A DNA stretch of 64,000 nt. It comes from a candidate division KSB1 bacterium (lineage in GTDB: Bacteria > Electryoneota > RPQS01). Positions 1 through 10,400 of this stretch are shown one piece after another. Position 1 is the stretch's first letter. Each line of letters opens with the position of its first letter. A program made the translations under genes and the position numbers. The DNA is taken from contig JACRMR010000025.1 in the NCBI GenBank assembly GCA_016214895.1, positions 1-64,000 of the forward strand. The letters are read 5' to 3'. The notes under the pieces were generated by a model, which was given only the letters and a program-made list of their open reading frames with translations, did no database searches and was not told the DNA's origin.

Positions 1-2
1 CC

Positions 3-128
3 ATTATGTCAGCGGTGGAACAGCACAATGACAACCCAACCCCGTTTCGCTGGGCCGCAACCGCCGACGACATCATTACCAAGTTCCGTCACGCCCGCGC
101 CGCCCTCGATAAGTTGCAATCTGAGTGA
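3..128 (+). CDS. IS630-family transposase, C-terminal end (partial)
   Basis: The first bases read in frame 3 as the last 41 residues of a protein ending at TGA 126-128. The segment EQHNDNPTPFRWAATADDI followed by a helix rich in Arg and Ala matches the C-terminal end of IS630/Tc1-type DDE transposases, whose usual ending is HNENPKPFxWTATADDIL then an ARAAL-type helix. The protein's start lies outside the window. It marks the right end of an insertion sequence. The fragment runs into the remnant of a host gene on the opposite strand, so the element probably interrupted that gene. Too little is present to say whether the transposase is intact. Confidence 0.75.
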   Translation: MMSAVEQHNDNPTPFRWAATADDIITKFRHARAALDKLQSE

Positions 129-496
129 GACACTACACTAGCACAGTTCCACTGATCATCCAAATATCCTTCGCCGCAGCTATACTGGGTCCAATCTGCG
201 TGCAAATCGTCGAGAAATGGGGCTTTCATAAAACAAGAATATTGACCCGCAGCGCTCGGGTCGTGATGACTAATTCCGAAAACGTGGCCCATCTCGTGTG
301 GATAGGTTCGATTAATTCGGCGCAAAAGCACAAGGTCATACAGGGGATCGGGCGGAGCGGGCAGTCCGAGTTGAATCCAGTCGTTAACCTGGGCGACCAG
401 CCCTTCATCAGCTATTCGCACATAATCACACGTGCCGCTGGGTCCAAATCCGCGGAGCCACACTTCACGCGGTACCTCAGTTGTGAAGGCCTCTGC
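89..496 (-). pseudogene. Metzincin-like secreted protein fragment, truncated by an insertion element
   Basis: The frame is open from just after a stop at 497-499 and holds HEMGHVFGISHHDP, a canonical metzincin zinc site (HExxHxxGxxH), about two thirds along. Next come a Cys-containing CFMK segment and a DDQWNC motif. The same order (HELGH, CFLKNP, HDQFSC) ends the large secreted protein at 55273-58983, so the two are probably related domains. There is no signal peptide and no credible start (GTG at 461-463 has no ribosome site). The last residues lie within the end of the IS630 element. I read this as the decayed catalytic end of a secreted metallopeptidase, not a working gene. Confidence 0.55.
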
Positions 497-518
497 CTAT
501 TTCTGCTGATCCAGTCGT

Positions 519-827
519 TCAAGGATTTAGCCCGCCGAGCCGGGTTAAGTCCGCGCAACCCGGCCGGAATCGGTCTCGGAACTCGGCATTTCGATTTTCA
601 ATTTTCGATTTTCGATTTTCTCGAATGTCAATCGTCAACCCCGCCTCCGTCACCCAAATCGTCGTGCCTCCCGCGCTGAGCTTAAACGCAAACGGCTCGT
701 CCCACTGCCCCTCATTGGCCACGAAGAAGACACTCTGCCCTTGGCGGCACATGTCTCCATGTGCCCCATCTCTGGCGCTGGCAGCGCCCGCGACCCCCAA
801 CATCAGGATGAACAGCGACTTGTACAT
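519..827 (-). pseudogene. 5' remnant of a secreted protein gene
   Basis: The ORF starts with a good signal peptide (MYKSLFILMLGVAGAASA). After it comes a segment with FVANEGQWDEPFAFKL and GGTTIWVTEAGLTIDI. This NEGQW then WVTEAGL pattern is the usual beginning of large FCB secreted proteins of the SBBP/DUF7948 type. The coding sense then dissolves into a simple repeat (KSKIENR) at 588-623 and stops after 102 residues, whereas such proteins are normally many hundreds of residues long. With the adjacent metzincin fragment in another frame, it looks like what is left of one degraded secreted-protein gene. Assignment to the family is from pattern memory only. Confidence 0.45.
588..623. repeat. 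Low-complexity ATTTTCG repeat
   Basis: Repeated units of TTTTCGA / TTTTCAA, about 7 bp each, lie inside the decayed secreted-protein remnant. The repeat breaks the coding sense of that ORF. Confidence 0.7.
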
Positions 828-842
828 TTTAAGCCACAGCGA

Positions 843-871
843 TTGACTTTTTGACCAAAATTTCGTATATT
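843..871 (+). promoter_or_regulatory. Sigma-70 type promoter without an obvious gene
   Basis: TTGACT at 843-848 and TATATT at 866-871 are separated by exactly 17 bp, a near-consensus vegetative promoter reading rightwards. The next rightward gene starts about 2 kb away and the opposite-strand MFS gene lies between. The promoter may have belonged to a lost gene, or may drive a short or antisense RNA. Confidence 0.45.
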
Positions 872-1126
872 ATGAGCGTCCAAGTGGGTCAGAGTCAGCT
901 CTCAACTCCTCATCTATCATCTATCTTCGTTCATCTATCGGCCATTGCTGGCGATGCAATCTACCTCGACAAAAACCGTACAAGCTTCTGATTCTCAAAG
1001 AGTAAACCAGTTCGTTTGGGCAAACAATGTCCTCGCATGCCCTCCTCAACGTCGTCGTTCATCCTTCATCGTTTCAGCCTGAGTTCGTTCCGTCAATTAC
1101 CGTGCATCTCCCCACCCCGCGCCCAC
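872..1126. other. Non-coding stretch between remnant and MFS gene
   Basis: It contains a CATCTATC-rich simple stretch near 910-940 and no ORF with coding character. Apart from the promoter just upstream I see no recognisable element. Confidence 0.5.
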
Positions 1127-2476
1127 TTACCCTATCCGAATTTCCGCTTTCTGCTCTCCGCTTGCTTCCGTTCTGCCGACCATCCACTTCTTCATCACCA
1201 ACAACCCCAGCGGCGAAATCAGCGCGATCACGCCGTAAATCATCCACAACGCCCCACTGTCCTGCGCGCCCTGCTCGGGAATGAACTTCTCCAGCATGAA
1301 TCCCGAATAGAAACCTGTCGTGAACTTCGCGAAAAACCACGGAATCCCCGCCAACCCCATGTACGCCCCCACCCGTCCCGCCGGAGCGAGATCTGCAATG
1401 TACTCAAAGAACCGGCTCGACCAGATCGCCTCGCCGATCGAAAACACGAATATGTAAGTGATCAGCAGCGTCAAATCCGGCGCGGGCGCGAGAATGAACG
1501 TCGCCGCCGCGGAGATCACCGTCCCCAGCACCATCATGAATATGATATCCACCTTGCGCGTCAACGCCGCCACCAGTGGAACCGCTACCGTGATAATCAG
1601 TGGATTCAACCCCTGAAACCACTCATATCGCGCGCCGACAGATTCCGGAAAACAGCGCATGATGTAGTGCGGCATCGTCAACCACTGATGCGCGAACATC
1701 GTCCGCACCGGCAGCAGAATGAAGATGAATGCCATGAACCGCGCATCGAGAATCGGCAGCGCCTTGAGCTTCTGCTTCAGCGTCGCGTGCTCAGGCCTCG
1801 GCGGCTCGATGTGTACCACCCGGTCACGATCCTCGACCTTGCGCGTAAACAGGAGCAGAATCGCCACCAGCACCACGCCGTTTACCGCCGCCATTGTCCA
1901 GAACACCGCCTCGATCCCGCCGCGCTCGCGGATGAACGGAGACATGTAGCTCTCGATCACGATCCCGAAATTCATGATCGCATAGATCAGACTGTAACTG
2001 ATCGCCGACGTGCGCGGATCCGAAAATTCCTTCGCTCCCGCATACAGCGACGGCTGCAACACTCCCGTTCCCAAGGCCATCAGTGCGAGACTCGTCCAGA
2101 GCAGCACTCCGGTCGCATCGAACAGCGGACTCGAGGTCAGGAAGATCCGGCCCAACAATAAGAATAGCAGCGACACCATCAGCGCCTTGCGCACGCCGAG
2201 CCGGTCTGACACGAACCCACCGAAAAACATGAACAGCGTCACCGCACCCGTGAACACCGACACCGCCACACCGGTCATGGTATCCGTTAGGCCCAACTGA
2301 TCGTGAATGAACAGCGTCAGCAGATTCAGAATACCGAAGTACGCAATGCCGTCGCCGAAATTGACCAGATTGACCAGCCAATAGGCGCGCGAGGCGCGGA
2401 ACATGATGCGAAAGCTCTCGCGCATCGATAGATTCTTGGATTCTGCCTGAGAATCCGTTGCGGGGGTAGTGCTCAC
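1127..2476 (-). CDS. MFS / POT-like transporter
   Basis: This is an integral membrane protein of 449 aa with roughly twelve hydrophobic helices, the standard length for the major facilitator superfamily. After a 25-residue hydrophilic start the first helix pair reads AYWLVNLVNFGDGIAYFGIL. The loop between helices 2 and 3 has the MFS signature-like GGFVSDRLGVRKAL (Gly-x-x-x-Asp-Arg-x-Gly-x-Arg). A central cytoplasmic loop rich in Arg and Pro (VEDRDRVVHIEPPRP) separates the two halves. The pattern is closest to the proton-dependent peptide transporter branch, but the substrate cannot be read from the sequence. The start is GTG at 2476. I see no clear ribosome site, so an internal Met (MRESFRIMF, codon 18) is possible. 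It stands alone and leftward. Confidence 0.85.
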   Translation of the reverse strand: MSTTPATDSQAESKNLSMRESFRIMFRASRAYWLVNLVNFGDGIAYFGILNLLTLFIHDQLGLTDTMTGVAVSVFTGAVTLFMFFGGFVSDRLGVRKALMVSLLFLLLGRIFLTSSPLFDATGVLLWTSLALMALGTGVLQPSLYAGAKEFSDPRTSAISYSLIYAIMNFGIVIESYMSPFIRERGGIEAVFWTMAAVNGVVLVAILLLFTRKVEDRDRVVHIEPPRPEHATLKQKLKALPILDARFMAFIFILLPVRTMFAHQWLTMPHYIMRCFPESVGARYEWFQGLNPLIITVAVPLVAALTRKVDIIFMMVLGTVISAAATFILAPAPDLTLLITYIFVFSIGEAIWSSRFFEYIADLAPAGRVGAYMGLAGIPWFFAKFTTGFYSGFMLEKFIPEQGAQDSGALWMIYGVIALISPLGLLVMKKWMVGRTEASGEQKAEIRIG

Positions 2477-2855
2477 AGGGGAAATGGATTTGGGCCGGCG
2501 GGAGAGATGCGACTCTGACTATGGTCCGTGGAAATGAATCGCCACAAGGTAAGCTATTTGTGCGATATCCTCAAGGCCGACGCAGCGATCCATCCCGACC
2601 AAAGAGGCGCACCCCGGAGCTCAACCGTCCCGTCGGTACAAGTTGAGATTCTGTAAGACCTTTAATTTCAAATACATGACAGCGACTCCGCTGGAACTCG
2701 AATTGCAACCGGATGGCGACGGTTCTGTGGCCGGGGCCGAAGCGACTTGACTTTCCCTGTCCGCCGGGGTATCATGTAACTGCTCCTCAATCGCTGCCGT
2801 CGATCGGAACATCGGTCACTTCCGCCCGGCAGCAATAATCGAGATTTCTTACGGC
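2477..2855. other. Divergent intergenic region
   Basis: It separates the leftward MFS gene from the rightward cohesin-like gene. The only element I can support is the sigma-70 promoter at 2747-2775. Short ORFs here on the minus strand show no coding character. Confidence 0.6.
2747..2775 (+). promoter_or_regulatory. Sigma-70 promoter of the cohesin-like gene
   Basis: TTGACT (2747-2752), a 17-bp spacer and TATCAT (2770-2775) point to transcription starting near 2782, about 75 nt before the start codon of the next gene. Confidence 0.6.
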
Positions 2856-3596
2856 ATGCGAATCCGAATCCTGACACGGTTGTCGTTGCTGCTTCTGATG
2901 ACGGTGCCTGCGTTATCGCTGGATTTCTACCTGGATCCGGATACGCTGCAAGCCAGCGCCGGTCAAGAGGTCACACTCTCCGCTCGGATCACGGCCAGCG
3001 ATCTGCTGCGAAGCTTCACGGTTTACCTGGCCTACGATACGAATGTTATCGATCTGATCCCGCCTCTGCTGCCGGGACCTCTGGTCGCCGGACACAGCGG
3101 ACTGCAATTCGACTACTTCGATCATGCGCCGATGCACCCGACACTACTCGAGGTGACCGCGACCATCATCGGGTCCGATCTCTGGCAGGGACCGGGCGAA
3201 CTGTTTCAATTGACGCTGGCCACGCGGACGTGCGGTGATGCCGTCATGACGGCACCGTTTGCGCCGATCTTCCTTGACGGCGGCGGGAATGCGGTCCCCG
3301 TCGCATTTGCCGGAGCCATTGTCGGTGTGTGCCCGCGAGTACCACAGCCCGCGTCAAACCTGACCTGCTATCAAAATCTCGGACCGACGGTAATCCTGCG
3401 CTGGCACGAAGTGCTGCTGGACACCCTGCAGCGGCCGCTCTGGTCTGCGCCGATCTACCGCGTCCTCGGACAACAGATGCTGCCCGTGCCTGAACCCGAA
3501 GTGGTGCTCACCGAAACCGCTGACACCGTGGCCTCGAACACCATTGGGATGGACGGGCAGTCGTGGAACTATCGAGTGATCGTGCTCACTCCGTGA
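2856..3596 (+). CDS. Secreted cohesin-like domain protein (copy A)
   Basis: This is a 246-aa exported protein. Residues 1-22 form a signal peptide (RLSLLLLMTVPALSL). Residues about 23-150 look like a cohesin fold: a strand with DPDTLQASAGQEVTL, then FTVYLAYDTNVIDLI, then a Trp-Gln-Gly-Pro-Gly-Glu-Leu-Phe-Gln strand, as in type I/II cohesins and related carbohydrate-surface modules. Residues about 160-246 form a fibronectin-III-like half with the strand TVILRWHEV and a terminal NYRVIVL. It has no sorting tail, so it may stay in the periplasm or bind another surface protein. A paralogue of identical length lies in convergent orientation at 3694-4434. Biological role unknown; a scaffold or ligand-binding part for the dockerin-bearing giants nearby is a guess. 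Confidence 0.7.
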   Translation: MRIRILTRLSLLLLMTVPALSLDFYLDPDTLQASAGQEVTLSARITASDLLRSFTVYLAYDTNVIDLIPPLLPGPLVAGHSGLQFDYFDHAPMHPTLLEVTATIIGSDLWQGPGELFQLTLATRTCGDAVMTAPFAPIFLDGGGNAVPVAFAGAIVGVCPRVPQPASNLTCYQNLGPTVILRWHEVLLDTLQRPLWSAPIYRVLGQQMLPVPEPEVVLTETADTVASNTIGMDGQSWNYRVIVLTP

Positions 3597-3644
3597 CATT
3601 CCGCGGCGTCACTCACACCCATCCACCGCTTCATAACAGAAAGA

Positions 3645-3664
3645 GCCCCGTCGAGCAACGGGGC
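3645..3664. terminator. Bidirectional terminator between convergent paralogues
   Basis: GCCCCGT and ACGGGGC form a 7-bp stem around a 6-nt loop, with A-rich bases on the left and CTTAT on the right. It sits between two genes that converge on it. Confidence 0.65.
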
Positions 3665-3693
3665 CTTATCATGCGGCGGAGTTCGAGTCGCGC

Positions 3694-4434
3694 TCAGGGA
3701 GTCGTCGTGGCCGTGATCGTGTAGTGATACGTTTCCGTAGAATCCAGCGCATCCACGAATACCGAGTCAGCCGTTGCTGCGATCACCATTTCAGGCCCAA
3801 ACAACGGAAAGACCGGCTGACGGTGGATGTCGTACCGCACGGGGAACAGAATCGGACGCCCGAGTGTGTCGCTCATGACGCGATTCCAACGAAGGGTCAC
3901 CGAGCCCGCGGGCCAGGGAGCGGCCACCAGCTGACCGGGCTGAACCGGAACGCGATCGCAGATCAGAAATGCCGGCGACGAGAAGTCGCCCGCAATGTAC
4001 TCGCCGCCGGGCTGCCGGAAGCCGACTTCAGCCGTCATGCCTTCGTCTCCGCAGCCGCGCATGACCATGCTCATTTGAAATAGCTCACCCGGCCCGGCCC
4101 AGTAGTCCGCGCTGAACACCGTGGCGCCAACCTCCAACCAATCCGGAGCGGACAAGACATGGTCGGCATAGCGAAAATCGAGATCGGAGCGGCTCGCAAT
4201 CAGCGATCCCGGCACCGGCGCACCCACCAGAGCGAGCTTGGTCGTGTCATACACCAGGTACACCGAAAACCCGCGCAGCGTGTCCGTCGGTGTGATTTGA
4301 CCGGAGAGCCGGATCGTGTCCCCGACCGCGGCGAAGGAACTGTCCGGCGCGAAATAGAGCTGGATCGCCTGAGCCGTAGTCACACTGCTCGCGACCAAGG
4401 CCGTAATCAGCAATATTCGCCAATAGTGAATCAT
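3694..4434 (-). CDS. Secreted cohesin-like domain protein (copy B)
   Basis: A 246-aa protein with the same architecture as the copy at 2856-3596: signal peptide (ILLITALVASSVTTAQA), a cohesin-like domain (GDTIRLSGQITPTD, then LRGFSVYLVYDTTKL, then WAGPGELFQMSM) and a C-terminal FN3-like half with GSVTLRWNRVMSDTLGRP. The two proteins align along their whole length and share the motifs LRxFxVYLxYDT, GPGELFQ and a Cys-Gly-Asp turn, so they come from one inverted duplication. A GGGAAGA ribosome site precedes the ATG. The gene lies 52 bp downstream of the 2075-aa giant, on the same strand, and could be co-transcribed with it. Confidence 0.7.
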   Translation of the reverse strand: MIHYWRILLITALVASSVTTAQAIQLYFAPDSSFAAVGDTIRLSGQITPTDTLRGFSVYLVYDTTKLALVGAPVPGSLIASRSDLDFRYADHVLSAPDWLEVGATVFSADYWAGPGELFQMSMVMRGCGDEGMTAEVGFRQPGGEYIAGDFSSPAFLICDRVPVQPGQLVAAPWPAGSVTLRWNRVMSDTLGRPILFPVRYDIHRQPVFPLFGPEMVIAATADSVFVDALDSTETYHYTITATTTP

Positions 4435-4486
4435 GGATCTTCCCGATTAACTTTCGCTTCGCATCTTCATCGGTTCGGACGCGCGA

Positions 4487-7400
4487 TCAGCGCATCAACA
4501 CCAGCTTCCGCAGGTCCGTGAAACCGTTTACACTGATGGAATACACATAGAGACCGGAGGACAAGCCGCCGGCGTCAAACGTAACCTGATGGCGCCCGGC
4601 ATCCAGGTGTTGATCGAGTACCGTCGCGACCGCTTGCCCGAGGACGTTGTGTACCATTAGCGTGACCCGCCCGGCTTCCTTCAGATCAAACCGGATGTTC
4701 GTGGTGGGATTAAACGGATTCGGATAGTTCTGGTAGAGCGCGTACGACTGCGGCAGCATGGCCGAAGAACCTACATTCAGAACGTTGCCCGTCATTTCCA
4801 GCGTCGCACCGGTGTTGCTGAGCAGTTTGATCGCCGCGAGCGAGAGCTGTGCCCGCGCGGGATCCGCGCTTCGCACGCGCAGCGTGATCGCCGCGATGGT
4901 TCCGTCGCCCGTCAGAGTCGTGCGGCCGCCGCACGAAGCCGCAATGATTCCGAGCCTGCCCGGATGGCCCGCAACCTCGGCGACCTTGAAGAATAACTCG
5001 CCCGCCGCGCGGACATCGCCGGAGGTTGACGATACGAATCCGTACACGGACGGATCGAACTGCAATTCCGCCTCGGCTGCCTTAACCCTGTTCTCGGTGT
5101 TCCCGCTTAGTGTTAGCGCGACCGTGAATTCGTCGCCGGCTCCAAGCGCCGATTCGTCCGGAATCGAAATCGCGATGCCGGGCGGCGCCTGATCGAGGCG
5201 ATCGAAGGGCGGCAGCTCCTCCGGCAGCGGCGCCATCCAGAATTCCAGCGGATTGCCGACCGGCGCGACCATGTTGTAGTTGAAGGTCATCGGAACCAGA
5301 TCGGAAAAGTCAATCGTCCCGGCAACATCCGGTGTCGGAATGCCTTTACCGACGCCACCGTTCTCGACGAGGACCGGGCCGATGTTACGGAAATCGCCGA
5401 CAACCGACGAGAAGTACACGACGGAAAGCAGCGTGAGGTCGTCAGAGTCCACGCGGCCGCGCGACGAGGTCGGGCCGACACCGTCCGCGGTGCTGAAGTC
5501 GCCGAGCCAGTAGTTGGTGGATCGATCCGCATTCACGCCCATCGTCGGAGCGAAACCCGTGGACCAGTTTCCACCCGCATCGCGGACGAAAGTGAGATAG
5601 CGATAGATGTCGCGATAAGTCGAGGCGTTTCCATCGCCGTCGATCCAACCGGCATCGGCGTCAAGCCAAAACGTGTCAGAGTCGGTGATGTGCTGATGGA
5701 AATCCCCGCGATTGTTGGCGGCGACCATCCCGGCGGAGGTCTGCATCCCGCTCAAGGCCGACTGCGCGGCAACAAGGGTCCAGCCGGCGGGCGGGACCGT
5801 CGCCGTCGGGTAGTTGGCGTCCGAATTCCAGAGGGCATTGGGATAGCCCGGATATTCGCCCGACAGCGCGCTGCGGTAAACGCGAAGTTCCTGAGCCTGC
5901 GAACCAGCCGCCCACGACCAATTCAGCCAGACACCGTTGTGTGCCGGGCGGGCATCGAACGCGGCGATCGTATTTTCCGGCGCCTGCGTGTCCACACAAA
6001 TCGTGAATTGCTGGATACCGCTCGTATTTCCAGCGCAGTCCTCGGCCCGCACGTCGAATGTGAAGGAGTCGCCGTTGGCCGTTGCCAGACCCGGCACCGT
6101 CAGCATCCAGTTCCAAAGCTCAAGCGCGGTGGAGTCGGAGCCGGGATAGCCTGAGTCGTTGATTTCGGCCACCCAGTCCGGGACCCCGGCGTGGGCGAAG
6201 TGCAGCGTACCCGTTGCCGCATGGCAGGGATCGGTGCCGGGCAGCCACGTGACATCCAGATAGTTGTCGAGCTCGCTGCCGCCAAAGTTCGCACCCGCCG
6301 CGTTGTTGAAACAGAAGTTCGGTGGAGTGCCATTGCTGACCGCGAGCGACGGCGCTGTTTCATCACGGCCCACGACGAGATCGACGGTCGCAGCTTCGTT
6401 GCAGCGCGCGTCCCTCACGTGAAGCGTGAGCGTCGTGCAACCATTGTTCAACAGGTTTGCGTAAAACGCAGCGGCACTGCCCGCATCCGGAAAGGTGACG
6501 GTGTACGGATTAGAGACCGGGTTCGACCCGAAGAGCGGGAACGAGTAACCGCCCGGGCTGAAGGTGACCCAGGCCGAATCCAGAGCCGAGCCATCGACCC
6601 CGCGGTCGAGCACCACCGTCAACTTGTCAATCAACAACAGCGCGGAGCCGAAGGCGGAGCACGTTGCCGGATTCGAGAACGAGGTGATGGTCGGCGGCGT
6701 ACAGTCCACAATGACCGAAATCGCGGAGAGAATCATGTCATCGGTGTGTTGACCGCCGTTGGTGTCGATCCAGAGTGAATGCGCGCCACTGATCTTGTAA
6801 GATCCGCTCACGGCGCCGACATTCCGGAGCGGGATCGACGCCACTTTCTGAGCCGGATTTCCCGAGCTGCCGCCGGCAAAACCGTCCCATGCGATGTCCA
6901 GTTCAAACGAGTCGCCGGCTAGGGCGTTGACCTGCGCGAAGACCGTATTTGAGTCGGCCGGAGCTTGCGGCAGTGCCGCCCCATTGGCCGGGTCGAGCAA
7001 TTGGAAGCCGGAGGGAAGCTGAAAGACCAGGCGCAGATTGGTGAGCGCGGCACGGTCGATCATGACGTGCAACACATCGACGTTGCAGGAATCGCCCGCA
7101 ACACAGCCGATCGTCGGATCGGCGAGGGCCAGATCGACGTTGGAACAGCCATTCGGATTCGGATTCGGGTCCTGATTCCCGGCATTGGGGATATCGTAAC
7201 GTCCGAAGCCGAAACCGGAGTTCAGTGCGTAATCGCTGTAGCAGTTGCCGTTCCAGCTATGGCCCGGAGAATCATCAAGGGCATTATTCGTATTCGTCAT
7301 GCGGTTGCCCGTGATAGTGCCGATGTTGATGGTTCCGGGCGAGACGATGTCCAATGAAATGCCCTTGTCCCAATTCGTCACGACGTTGTCGGTCACGGTT

Positions 7401-10400
7401 ACATCCACATTGAAGCTCGAGCTATAGACGTCAATGCCCCAGCTATTGACCGAGACGGGCGTGGTTCCGATCACGGTCAGATTCGAGAAACTGACGACCT
7501 CATCCTGCGCGGCATCAAGCGGTCCGTGCCCGGGCACGGGATCCACCAGCGGACTCAGATTCCGGCGGCCGGTCGTGAGCGATCGATTATCCGCTCCGAC
7601 GCCCGCCGAATAATAGGTGATGCCGGAAGCCGAGCTGAACGTGCCGCCGTTGTAGCTGCCGCTGGTCTCGACATAGTAGGCGCCGATCTGGTTGTTGGAG
7701 CCGCCGGAGTTCGTCACGTTGACCGGACCGGCTTCGTAGAACAGGTAGCCGCACGAAAGGGTCCCGCTCGGCAGGTAGGCACAGCCGCTCGATGTCGAGC
7801 CCGAGATCGTACCGCTCGCGCCAAAACCAAACTGAATTCCGTTCTGCGCGGCCGCGGCGGTGGGTCCCGCCAGTGTCACCGAGCAGTTCGACACCGTGCC
7901 GAGGGTCGAGGCCCCGTTCAGCGTAATGCCGCCCTTCTGACAGTCGTCGATCGTGCAGCCGGTGACCGCTACCGCGTAAGGACCCGGCAGCGAGCCATTG
8001 GCATAGATGCCGATGCCGCCCGGAGCTTCATTCAACGGCGTATTGCGGACACGCGTCACGTAACAGTCCGTAACCGATCCGGCCGAGTTCCAGAACCCAA
8101 TGCCGTGAAAGCGCTGATTGAGATTTCCCTTGCCGTCACCATCCACCGTGAGGTCGGAGATGTGGACCGTGGAATGGTCGCAGAAGATGATCGGATAGTT
8201 ATAGACCGGGGTCGGAAAGTAGAGCGGCATTGCCGTGGCCGGGGCCCGCACCACCGTCGAACCGATGCCCGCGCCGATCAAGTTCAATTCCGCGTGATTG
8301 GCGATGTGAAGCTGTCCGACATAGGTTCCCGCCGCCAGATAGACGGTACTGCCCAACGCCAAATCGATCCCGTCCTGCGCGCGAGCCGGGAAACCTACGA
8401 CGACGGTATGACCACCGAGGCCGGAGTAGCTCAACGCACCGAGACCCGCAACGTAGATATCATAGCTATGTCCGGTCTGTGAGTAGGCAGCGGACGTGAC
8501 GGTGGTCGCGAAGCCGCCGTCTTCATCCGTTTCAAGATCGAAGCCATAGGTGCAATTGGCGGTGGTGTTGCCGCTGAAATCACAGGCGACGTCGGCCTGC
8601 CACGACGCCCAACTGTCCGGTCCCGGGGTGACCGCGATCCCAACTGAATTGGGCCGGTTCTGGCCGTCCACGAAATTACTGGTGAATTGGCTGACACCGC
8701 CGACTCCGCCCCACGCAAACAGGCCGACATCGTTGTTCGTAACCTGATTACTGTCGAGAGTCGTATTCACAGCCGGGAAGAACACCCACACGCCATAGCT
8801 GTTCGGCCCGCCCGCGCTGACCTGATTGTTCCGGATTTGGTCCGCGATCGGCCCGACGCTGTTGTCGGTGTGGACTCCGCTGCTGCTGTTGGTGACGACG
8901 TTGCGCAGAAATTGTGTGCCGCGTGACCCGTTGGCGGCGATGGCATCCCCGCAGTAAGCCACGGCGTTGTCCTCGATGATGCCTGATCCGCCGAAATTGT
9001 AAAGGCCGATGCCGTACGGGCAGGCATCGAGATTCAGCACGGTATTGTGATGAAAATGGAAGCCGCTGCCGCCGCTGCGCGCATAGATCCCGCGGTAATA
9101 AAGGTTCTTTGCCGTGCAGTGGTGTACCACCAGATTGTTCCACGGACCGTCGGCTTCAATGATCCCGTTGCGCGCGTTGATATCGACCGCGCCATCGGCA
9201 ATGCCTCCGGCCAGCGCGGGATTGTCGCCGTCGATGGTAAGGTCGGAAATCGTGACGTCGTGGGCCGCGACGATAAGCACCTGAGAATTCTGGAACGAAG
9301 CACCGCCGCAGGGTCCGGGATCGGAGACCGCGGGATAAATCGTCGTCGCCGCCGCGCCCGAGCCGGTTAAGGAGATGGACTTGTTGACCAGCAGGTTCTC
9401 GACGTAGCCGCCGCCGCCGATCAGCACGGTTTCGCCCGCCGTCGCGTAGAAGATTTCATCCGCGATCACCGTGCCGATGCGACGCGTGTGCTCATAGACG
9501 TCGGAGGTGTATTCCGCGAGCACACCCGGCGGATTGGAGCCGTGCGCCACTTTGCGGTCGAACGTGTTGTCGTTCCAATAGGCGGCCCAGTCGAATTGCG
9601 CGTCGTCGTAAACTCCGCGGGCCGTGAGATACTGCGAGGCACCGTTGGAAAACGTGTTCCCCGCGATGACCGCGCCGCCGACGGGATACACATACCAACC
9701 GATCGCGGGGACCGTGCCGGTGAAACTGCACGAACTGTAGATATCCAGATTCGAGTCGAAATCATTGAAACGAATCACGCGTCCGCTTGCCGGCCAGCCA
9801 TAACCGGTACCGTTGGCGATATCGATGGTATTATTGCGCGGGAAGAAGTTGTACTCGACCGAGTACGTGCGGATGTGCGACTGCGCGTTCACGGTGTCGT
9901 AACGCCAGTCGAAGAAGCTCGTCGAACCGCCGTACCAGTAGGTCTGATCCCAGTCGTCGATCTTGCAATACCGCAGCGTGAATCCGTCACCGATAATCTC
10001 GAACGTCTGATCGACCTCCTGAGCGGCTTCGTTGTGAATCCAGAGGCCCGTAATCGTGGCGCTGTCGGCCTCCACGAACACCCCGCTGGTCCCGGACGCA
10101 CTGACCGCGGTATAGAGCACCTCGGCCGCGATGCTGTGATAGTCAACGATCGCCGAACCGGCGCCGTCCACGCCTTCGATAATGATCCCCGGCTTGGAAG
10201 CAGGGAGGAAGAGTCCGAATTGATGCGGTCCGGAAGCGTCAAACAGATAGCACCCCGGCGTGGTCTCGTGGTAGATTCCGGGATAGACATGCACGGTCGC
10301 CCCGGCATCAGCCGCCGCGATACCCTCACGAATGGTGGCGAACGCATCGGTCGCCCACGTATGGCCGCCGGCGTTGCCCTCGCTGAAATCGTCATCGACC

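Noticed and set aside
1016-2161. A 381-codon rightward ORF opposite the MFS gene
   Set aside because: Its translation is Arg/His/Pro-rich with no domain, signal or helices, while the opposite strand encodes a clear twelve-helix transporter. It is a shadow of GC-rich codons.
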